Positions 58,413 to 64,000 of a stretch of DNA of 64,000 nt are shown piece by piece; the stretch's first letter is position 1, and each line of letters begins with the position of its first letter. Position numbers and translations under genes: made by a program. This stretch comes from Azospira sp. I13. Lineage in GTDB: Bacteria; Pseudomonadota; Gammaproteobacteria; Burkholderiales; Rhodocyclaceae. Location of the stretch: contig NZ_BFBP01000003.1 in NCBI RefSeq assembly GCF_003112695.1, forward strand, positions 390,460 to 454,459, read 5' to 3'. The notes beneath the pieces are model-generated. The model was not told the origin of the DNA. It searched no databases and saw only the letters and a program-made list of their open reading frames with translations.

Positions 58413-58491
58413 GGTCTTTCCTTTCAGCGATGCAGGGCAAAGGCACATTGTAGCGCCGGCACGGCGGGTGGCACCGGCCGGCAAGCTCGGC

Positions 58492-58497
58492 TAGAAT
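58492..58497 (+). promoter_or_regulatory. -10-like element before bcp
   Basis: TAGAAT in TAGAATCGGC, 53 bases before the start; TGGCAC 17 bases upstream is a weak -35. Confidence 0.4.
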
Positions 58498-58544
58498 CGG
58501 CTCACCTCAGGCAAGGTCCATGAGGCGTCTTTGAGGAGACTGCG

Positions 58545-59009
58545 ATGCTCAAGCCCGGCCAGGCTGCACCAGAATTCACGCTTCCGGATGCGGACATGGA
58601 ACTGGTGTCGCTTGCCGCTTACCAGGGTAGGCAGCACGTCATTCTCTTCTTCTATCCCAAGGACGACACCCCGGGCTGCACCCTGGAGGCCACGGATTTT
58701 TCCGATCACGAGGAAGAGTTCGGGCGCCAGGACTGCACCCTTCTCGGCATCAGCCGGGACGACTGCCTGCGCCATGCCGAATTCCGCGACAAGCACGGTA
58801 TTTCCGTGCGCCTGTTGTCGGACGAGGAAGGCCAGGTGTGCCGCCGCTACGGGGTGTGGCAGGCGAAGGAGGTGGATGGTGTGAAAAAGCACGGCATCCT
58901 CCGCTCCACCTTCGTCATCGACAAACAGGGCCTTGTGCGCCACGCCTTCTACGGCGTCAATGCCAAGGGTCATGCGCTGGAAATGCTGCGCCTGGCCAAG
59001 GAACTTTAG
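58545..59009 (+). CDS. bcp: thiol peroxidase Bcp (peroxiredoxin Q)
   Basis: 154 aa, peroxide-reducing peroxiredoxin. Peroxidatic Cys45 in YPKDDTPGCTLEA; the resolving Cys seen five residues later in E. coli Bcp is Thr here, so it should use the 1-Cys route or another Cys (63, 75 or 98). LRSTFVIDKQGLVRHAFYGV near the C terminus is typical. GAGGAG ribosome site. Followed 10 bases later by slyD. Confidence 0.94.
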   Translation: MLKPGQAAPEFTLPDADMELVSLAAYQGRQHVILFFYPKDDTPGCTLEATDFSDHEEEFGRQDCTLLGISRDDCLRHAEFRDKHGISVRLLSDEEGQVCRRYGVWQAKEVDGVKKHGILRSTFVIDKQGLVRHAFYGVNAKGHALEMLRLAKEL

Positions 59010-59019
59010 GAATTTCCCC

Positions 59020-59505
59020 ATGCAAGTTGCAAAGAACACCGTTGTCACCCTGGACTACAACGTCACCGATCCCGATGGCGTCCTGGTGGATGCGGGCGAA
59101 GATCCGCTGGTGTACCTCCACGGCGGTTACGACGACATCTTCCCGAAAATCGAAGAGGCCATCCAGGGCAAGAGCGTGGGCGAAACCGTCAAGGTCAAGC
59201 TGCAGCCCGATGATGCCTTCGGCGAATACGATTCCGAACTGGTGCAGATGGAGCCCCGGGAGAATTTCCCCGAAACCCTGGAAGTCGGCATGCAGTTTGA
59301 AGGCGCGCCGGAAGGCAGTGGCGAAGACGACTTCGTACTCTACCGGGTGACTGACATTGCCGACGGCAAGGTGGTGCTGGACGGCAACCATCCTCTGGCC
59401 GGTACCGCCCTGGTCTTCACCTGCACGGTCACCGCTGTGCGCCCGGCCAGCGCCGAGGAACTGGCCCACGGCCACGTGCACGACGGCGAGTGTGACGACG
59501 AGTAA
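59020..59505 (+). CDS. slyD: FKBP-type peptidyl-prolyl isomerase SlyD
   Basis: 161 aa. FKBP domain split by an IF insert: VTLDYNVTDPDGVLVD, PLVYLHGGYDDIFPKIEEAIQGKSVGETVKVKLQPDDAFGEYD, and NHPLAGTALVFTCTV. The C-terminal tail HGHVHDGECDDE is a short metal-binding version of the His/Cys tail. Chaperone for folding and nickel handling. Confidence 0.92.
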   Translation: MQVAKNTVVTLDYNVTDPDGVLVDAGEDPLVYLHGGYDDIFPKIEEAIQGKSVGETVKVKLQPDDAFGEYDSELVQMEPRENFPETLEVGMQFEGAPEGSGEDDFVLYRVTDIADGKVVLDGNHPLAGTALVFTCTVTAVRPASAEELAHGHVHDGECDDE

Positions 59506-59536
59506 TCGGCTTCTGCAGCCGCTGTTTGCGGTCACC

Positions 59537-59565
59537 AAAAGGCCCCGCTTCGGCGGGGCTTTTTT
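59537..59565 (+). terminator. terminator after slyD
   Basis: AAAAGGCCCCGC (59537-59548), TTCG loop, GCGGGGCTTTTTT (59553-59565). Confidence 0.9.
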
Positions 59566-59653
59566 CATGCCGTTTGCTTAGCCTTGCCGCTCTGGTCTAT
59601 AGTTTCCGACCATTGTCACAAAGGGCGCCAGTGCCCGTTTCCCGGAGAATTTT

Positions 59654-60550
59654 ATGCATGATTCCGCCGCTGCCGAAGCCATGATGGGCTTTGGTTTCAT
59701 GGTCATAGGCGTGGGCCTGCTGATGGTCCTGGGCGTCATTGCGGCCATGGTGGTCTATCTGCTGAACCTGCAGCGCTGCCTTAATGCCACTCGCCCCGAA
59801 TTCCGCCCCGATCTGCCCACCGGCCTGGTCTGGCTGATCCTGATTCCCTTCCTCGGCTTCCTGTTCTGGATTGCCGCCGTGGTCATCCTCTCCACCGCCC
59901 TGAAAAAGGAAGGGGAGGCCCGGCAGACAACGGCCTTTGGTGACGGCGGCCTGGCCCTGGGCCTGGCTTCCTCCATCCTCGGCCTGCTCTCGGCCATTCC
60001 CTTGCTGGGCATCCTGCTCGGGCTGGCCAGTCTGGTGTGCTGGATTCTGCACTGGCTCAAGGTCTCTGCCTTCCGCCGCTTGTTGACTGGTGAAACGGCG
60101 CCGGTGCCGGCCTTCGGCGCCGTCAGGACCGCGCCCCAGAATCCGGCGGCCACCGCCACCAAGCCCCGGGAAGCGGATCCTTTTCCCGCCACCGTGCCGG
60201 CCGCTAGCCTGGATGGTGAGGCTACCCTACTGTCCCGGCCGGAGCCCCTGGCCTATTTGCGGGCCATCGCCGGGCCGCTGCAAGGCCAGGAATTTGCTGT
60301 CGGTTCCGGTGTCATGCTGGGGCGCTCCCTGGAGAGCGACATTGTGGTGGGCGATCCCCACGTCTCCAACCGCCATGCCTGGGTCGGCCCCCTGGGCGAT
60401 CGGATCGTCCTGCGGGACAACAGCTCGACCAACGGCACCTTCCACAACGACAACATGACCCAGCGGATCAGCGAGGTGGGCTTGCAGGAAGGGGATGTGG
60501 TAATTCTCGGCGACCAAGGCAAGGTCAAGTTCCAGCTGGCCTATCGCTGA
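59654..60550 (+). CDS. membrane protein with C-terminal FHA domain
   Basis: 298 aa. Three to four membrane helices (about 10-38, 57-82, 100-130), a Pro/Ala linker, then an FHA domain about 205-298: VMLGRSLESDIVVGDPHVSNRHAWVGPLGDRIVLRDNSSTNGTFHN carries the GRS, SNRH and NGT phospho-threonine-binding residues. It probably reads a Ser/Thr kinase signal at the inner membrane; no kinase is nearby. Preceded by TATAGT. Confidence 0.87.
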   Translation: MHDSAAAEAMMGFGFMVIGVGLLMVLGVIAAMVVYLLNLQRCLNATRPEFRPDLPTGLVWLILIPFLGFLFWIAAVVILSTALKKEGEARQTTAFGDGGLALGLASSILGLLSAIPLLGILLGLASLVCWILHWLKVSAFRRLLTGETAPVPAFGAVRTAPQNPAATATKPREADPFPATVPAASLDGEATLLSRPEPLAYLRAIAGPLQGQEFAVGSGVMLGRSLESDIVVGDPHVSNRHAWVGPLGDRIVLRDNSSTNGTFHNDNMTQRISEVGLQEGDVVILGDQGKVKFQLAYR

Positions 60551-60654
60551 GGCCTACCCGGCGGCTAACGTTTGGCGCGAACGGAAGTTTTGCGCCGAAC
60601 GGTGCTCCGCCCTGAGGAGCGGAAGCTGGAGTGTGGAATGGGGAATGCAAAAGA

Positions 60655-60686
60655 AAAAAGGGCAGTGCTTGCGCACTGCCCTTTTT
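60655..60686 (+). terminator. bidirectional terminator between FHA gene and tRNAs
   Basis: AAAAAGGGCAGTGC (60655-60668), TTGC loop, GCACTGCCCTTTTT (60673-60686); ends both the + strand FHA gene and the minus-strand tRNA transcript. Confidence 0.88.
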
Positions 60687-60689
60687 ATC

Positions 60690-60765
60690 TGGAGCGGGAG
60701 AAGAGTCTCGAACTCTCGACCTCAACCTTGGCAAGGTTGCGCTCTACCAACTGAGCTACTCCCGC
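60690..60765 (-). tRNA. tRNA-Gly (anticodon GCC)
   Basis: Minus strand: acceptor GCGGGAG/CTCCCGC, D arm with GCTC...GAGC, anticodon stem CAACC/GGTTG with loop TTGCCAA (GCC), T arm with TTCGAGA, and an encoded CCA (60690-60692). Follows tRNA-Cys by 37 bases on the same strand. Confidence 0.96.
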
Positions 60766-60802
60766 AAAAACCTTATTTCTGCCAATCCCTTGCCAGAGGG
60801 AG

Positions 60803-60876
60803 TGGAGGCGCGGGGCGGAGTCGAACCGCCCTGGAAGGATTTGCAGTCCTCTGCATAACCGCTTTGCTACCGCGCC
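60803..60876 (-). tRNA. tRNA-Cys (anticodon GCA)
   Basis: Minus strand: acceptor GGCGCGG/CCGCGCC, anticodon loop CTGCAAA (GCA) on stem GAGGA/TCCTT, T arm GGCGG-TTCGACT-CCGCC, encoded CCA (60803-60805). Promoter-proximal member of the tRNA pair. Confidence 0.95.
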
Positions 60877-61010
60877 ATCGAAAGAGCGCGCATTATCCAC
60901 GAAGCCATCATTTGTGCAAATAGAAGAATTGCTTTCTTAAATAAAGTTTTTCTTTTAATCTTCGCCGGCCTGATAAAGGCACTGAAAAACAATCTGTTGA
61001 AGAAACGGCT

Positions 61011-61343
61011 ATGGAATTGCACGAGCGTATCAGGATTGCCCGGGAGGCCCGGGGATTGTCGAGAAAAGAGCTGGCGGCGGCTGTTGGTAAGTCGGAACAG
61101 GCGGTGCGCTGGTGGGAATCCGGCACCAATCGCCCGCGCCACGAGGTGTTGTTGAAACTGGGCGAAGTGCTGGCGTGCTCGTTTGACGGCGGGGGCGCTG
61201 CGGTCGACTGGGGCCCGCTATCGGCTGAGGATGTGGCCCTGGCCCTGGCCATCTCCCGCCTGCCTCGGGAATACCGGGAGGCGATTGCCACTCTGGTACG
61301 CCTGGGGGGCGAGACAGCCCGGCTCACGGTTGAGCCGGGCTAG
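61011..61343 (+). CDS. XRE-family transcriptional regulator
   Basis: 110 aa. Helix-turn-helix at about residues 6-58: RIRIAREARGLSRKELAAAVGKSEQAVRWWESGTNRPRHEVLLKLGEVL. The C-terminal half is helical without a recognised ligand domain. The 120 bases upstream are AT-rich. Target unknown; no obvious phage or toxin partner beside it. Confidence 0.85.
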   Translation: MELHERIRIAREARGLSRKELAAAVGKSEQAVRWWESGTNRPRHEVLLKLGEVLACSFDGGGAAVDWGPLSAEDVALALAISRLPREYREAIATLVRLGGETARLTVEPG

Positions 61344-61566
61344 GGGCGCAGCCGGGAGTGACTGCGTGGGAGGGGCGGCTGGAGTACCTCTGCCGCGATT
61401 CCACTGCCCGGTGGCAGTGTTAGGCAGGTACCGCGTCAAGCCCCTCGGAAATGCCGAAATTGTGTCGGTGCGCGCTCCATCCGGGAGGCTCAGGTGCTGC
61501 TTGTCATTCGGGCCGGAGGGAGTGCGCGGATGCTGCCGCTTTTCCCTGGTGTCGCCCGATCCCGGC
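61344..61566 (+). other. intergenic interval
   Basis: 223 bases between the regulator and the convergent mnmC; no gene or clear regulatory structure seen. Confidence 0.4.
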
Positions 61567-63525
61567 TCATTCCCCATCCCGCTCGCTGCGCCCCGGGCGC
61601 ACGGGTTTGAGCAGGAAACGCCCGGGATCCAGGGCATCGGCCAGGTCGCCTTCCACCGGTAAGGGCTCGCCGGCCATCTGGCTGGCCAGGAACTCCCCGG
61701 CCCAGGCGGACCAGACAAAGCCCCGGGCGCCGAAGCCGCTGGCCAGCCACAGGCCGGGGCGGCGGGGCAGGGTGAGAAGCCGGCTGCCAGCAGCCGGCGG
61801 CGCGTTTTCCGGCAGGGCACCGAGCATGGGCAGGCGGTCTGGGGAAATCGGACGGAAACCGACCCGCCCATTCAGGTCTTCTGCCGGCAAGCCTTTGGCG
61901 AAGCCGGGCAGGATGAAATTGAGCTTGGCCAGGTTGTCACGGTGTTCTTCCAGGCGTTCCGCCTCCTCCTCGTCGCCGGCCAGGAAGGAGGCGCCGCATA
62001 CCCGCAAACCATCCACCGCCGGGGTGACGTAGCCCAGCCGGCAGACCACCAGATCAAGTGGAGGCGTGGCCGCTTCCGGCAGCAGGGTGGTCTGGCCCCG
62101 GGCGCTGCGCAGCGGTAGCCAGTCGGCGCCGGCCAGGCGTTTGGCGTCGGCGGCATTGGCCAGCACCACCTGCTCCGCTTGCAGCAGCAGGCGGCCGCCG
62201 GCCCCATAGGCAGCCCAGCCGTCGGCCGTGGGCTCCAGGCGCTCCACCCGCTGGCCATAATGCTGGCGGGTGGTGGGAAAGGCCTGGAGATTGGCCTGGC
62301 ACAGGCTGGGCGGCATACCCCAGCCACCGCTGGGGAAATGCCAGCCCCCCACCAGCACGCTCCAGCCGATGAGCCGGGAAGCCTCCTCCGCATCCACAAA
62401 ACGAAACAGCTCAGGGGCGGCGAAAGTTTCCGCCACCTGGCGCTGGGTGGCTTCGTGGGTCTTGTCCCGGGCCAGGTGGAGGACGCCGCTGGCGCCCCAG
62501 CGTACCGGCAGCCCGGCCTCACTGAGGCTCAGCAGATGTTGCCGGGTATAGAGAAAGGCGGTGCGGGTGAGGCGGGAGAGTCGATTGTCGTCCATGCTGG
62601 GCAAGGGCCGCAGGACCCCGACCCGGTTGCCGGAGGCGCCGCAGCCGGGGCCGGGCGCCTGATCCAGCAGGCTTACCTCGAAACCCCGGGCGGCCAGCCG
62701 GTGGGCGACGGATGTGCCGGCGAAGCCGGCGCCGATGACCAACACCCGCTTGCCGCGCCGGGTGGGCTGGCGTACGCCGGGGCCCCGGTAGGCACCCTGC
62801 AGCATGTCCCGTTTGCCGGCAAAGCCCGGCATTTTTTCGCTGACGAAACCGACGGATTGCAGGCCTTCCCGCACTGCCGCAGCCACCGTCCAGGTGGCCA
62901 GGGTGGCGCCGGCAGCGGCACAGCGGGCCAGGCCGCGGAAAATGTAAGGCGTCCACAACTCGGGGTTCTTGGCCGGGGAAAAACCGTCCAGATAGAAGGC
63001 ATCCGCCGCCAGTCGCAACTGGGGCAGCAAGTCCTGGGCGTCCCCCAGGCCGAGGGTCAGGGTCAGGCGCCCGCCGGCCAGATGCAGGCGGTGGATGCCC
63101 GGCGTCAGGACGGGCCATTGGGCCTGCAGCTCCGCCGCCAGGGGCGCCAGCTCGGGGTAGTCCCGCTGCAGGGCGGCCAGGTCTTCGCGGCAGAAAGGGT
63201 GTTTTTCCAGGGAGACGAAATGCAGCTGCCGGCAGGCCTGGGGATCGGCCGCCCAGGCGGCCCAGGTGGCGAGGAAATTGAGGCCGACGCCGAAGCCGGT
63301 TTCCAGGATGGTGAAGCACTCGCGCCCCTGCCAGCGTCCGGGCAGGCCGTTGCCGGCGAGGAAGACGTACCGGGCCTGGCCCAGGGCACTGGCAGCGCTG
63401 TGATAGACATCGCCGTAGGTTTCGCAAAATGGCAGGCCCACCTCGTTACGGCAGAGGCGGGCGGGGACGATGGGGCGGTAGGCGGTGGCGTGTTCGGGCG
63501 GGCTCATGGGGGTGGATTGTCGCAT
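61567..63525 (-). CDS. mnmC: bifunctional tRNA mnm5U biosynthesis protein MnmC
   Basis: 652 aa from ATG 63525, which has AGGGGGG six bases before it; ATG 63507 is the alternative. N-terminal methyltransferase (about 20-250; FTILETGFGVGLNFL, FYLDGFSPAKNPELW) and C-terminal FAD oxidase (about 263-630; VLVIGAGFAGTSVAHRLA, GFRPISPDRLPMLGAL, GLWLASGFGARGFVWSAWAGEFLA). It finishes mnm5(s2)U at the wobble base of several tRNAs. Confidence 0.94.
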   Translation of the reverse strand: MRQSTPMSPPEHATAYRPIVPARLCRNEVGLPFCETYGDVYHSAASALGQARYVFLAGNGLPGRWQGRECFTILETGFGVGLNFLATWAAWAADPQACRQLHFVSLEKHPFCREDLAALQRDYPELAPLAAELQAQWPVLTPGIHRLHLAGGRLTLTLGLGDAQDLLPQLRLAADAFYLDGFSPAKNPELWTPYIFRGLARCAAAGATLATWTVAAAVREGLQSVGFVSEKMPGFAGKRDMLQGAYRGPGVRQPTRRGKRVLVIGAGFAGTSVAHRLAARGFEVSLLDQAPGPGCGASGNRVGVLRPLPSMDDNRLSRLTRTAFLYTRQHLLSLSEAGLPVRWGASGVLHLARDKTHEATQRQVAETFAAPELFRFVDAEEASRLIGWSVLVGGWHFPSGGWGMPPSLCQANLQAFPTTRQHYGQRVERLEPTADGWAAYGAGGRLLLQAEQVVLANAADAKRLAGADWLPLRSARGQTTLLPEAATPPLDLVVCRLGYVTPAVDGLRVCGASFLAGDEEEAERLEEHRDNLAKLNFILPGFAKGLPAEDLNGRVGFRPISPDRLPMLGALPENAPPAAGSRLLTLPRRPGLWLASGFGARGFVWSAWAGEFLASQMAGEPLPVEGDLADALDPGRFLLKPVRPGRSERDGE

Positions 63526-63552
63526 GGCCCCCCTGGCCCGTTAAGCCCGGAC

Positions 63553-64000
63553 TCAGTTGGCGCCGGTGATGAGGCCGCCGCTGACCTTGACCCGGTCACC
63601 GTTGCGCCAGACCGGCGGATTGGTTTCGGTGATGAGCTGGGTAGTGCCGTCTTCAAAACGCACGGTGATCTGGTATTCCGTGTTGCTGCGGGCGTTCCGT
63701 TCCACCTGGTTGCCGGCGTAGGCACCACCGGCGGCGCCGAGGACGGCCATGGCGGTGCGGCCCTTGCCGCCGCCGATCTGGTTGCCCAGGATGCCGCCGA
63801 GCACGCCGCCGGCCACTGCGCCCAGGCCGGTGCCGGCACCGGGTTTCTTCACTTCCATGATGCTCTCGATGACGCCGCATTCGCGGCAGATGGCGGGCGC
63901 GGCCGGGGCCTTGGTCACCGCCTCCTCGGTGTTGGCGGGCTTGCCTGCCTCGTCCTTGGCCGGCGCCGGGTGGGCAGTCTTGGCATTTTCCTTGGCCTTG
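63553..64000 (-). CDS. glycine-zipper (SlyB/2TM-like) envelope protein, 5' end outside window
   Basis: The frame is open to the window edge, so the GTG at 63918 is probably internal. Upstream residues are Lys/Ala/Pro-rich (AKENAKTAHPAPAKDEAGK). Then CRECGVIESI, a glycine-zipper segment GTGLGAVAGGVLGGILGNQIGGGKGRTAMAVLGAAGGAYAGNQVE (about 120 to 75 residues from the end) and a C-terminal VTVRFEDGTTQ/WRNGDRVKV beta part, typical of SlyB/Pcp-like outer-membrane lipoproteins. Confidence 0.85.
   Translation of the reverse strand, partial: KAKENAKTAHPAPAKDEAGKPANTEEAVTKAPAAPAICRECGVIESIMEVKKPGAGTGLGAVAGGVLGGILGNQIGGGKGRTAMAVLGAAGGAYAGNQVERNARSNTEYQITVRFEDGTTQLITETNPPVWRNGDRVKVSGGLITGAN

Overview
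The window is high-GC proteobacterial DNA (roughly 63% GC by eye). It carries housekeeping gene orders typical of Betaproteobacteria: fabF-ygfX-nadB-rpoE-rseA-rseC-degP, lepA-lepB-DUF4845-rnc-era-recO-pdxJ-acpS-nagZ, rnm-yciO-M50 protease-trpS-scpA-scpB-rluB, rimP-nusA-infB-rbfA-truB-rpsO-pnp. This order and the protein sequences fit a Rhodocyclales-type organism (Azospira/Dechloromonas-like); the genus is an inference, not a measured match.

Layout. 1-30.5 kb is conserved core: fatty-acid synthesis (fabF, cut by the window edge), NAD synthesis (nadB), the sigma-E envelope-stress locus (rpoE, a very short rseA, rseC, degP/mucD, with no rseB), translation factor lepA, signal peptidase, RNase III/Era/RecO, PdxJ, AcpS, NagZ, then chromosome segregation (scpAB), pseudouridine synthases and the rimP-to-pnp translation/RNA-decay block. 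Several leaders hold hairpin-plus-U-run elements between promoter and start codon (lepA, rimP, rpsO). 30.7-31.4 kb is a type I-F CRISPR array of 12 repeats with no cas gene in the window. 31.4-36.4 kb is a patchwork: a radical SAM protein divergent from queD, a divergent pair of small unknown genes around a 42-bp palindrome containing a near-perfect LexA box, a YajD-type HNH protein, and the remains of a dipeptide ABC transporter (5'-truncated dppD-like pseudogene plus intact dppF-like gene).

36.5-52 kb is an accessory surface-glycan or glycoprotein island. It begins with an AT-rich GDP-mannose 4,6-dehydratase-like gene, continues with methyltransferases and a WcbI-like protein, and ends in a six-gene co-directional minus-strand unit: TPR plus outer-membrane barrel protein, FecR-domain secreted protein, GT4 glycosyltransferase, methyltransferase, a giant (~1,740 aa) protein combining TPRs with three glycosyltransferase-like modules, and another methyltransferase. 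This is the best candidate for an undescribed system. A tRNA-Arg(CCU) lies at its right edge.

52.7-64 kb returns to ordinary genes: a MacAB/TolC-type tripartite exporter, a SIMPL-domain protein, a Bcp peroxiredoxin and SlyD, an FHA membrane protein, tRNA-Gly and tRNA-Cys, a small XRE regulator, MnmC and a glycine-zipper envelope protein that runs off the end. A recurring -10-like decamer (TAkAATCsrC) stands before at least six unrelated genes and looks like the house promoter style of this genome.
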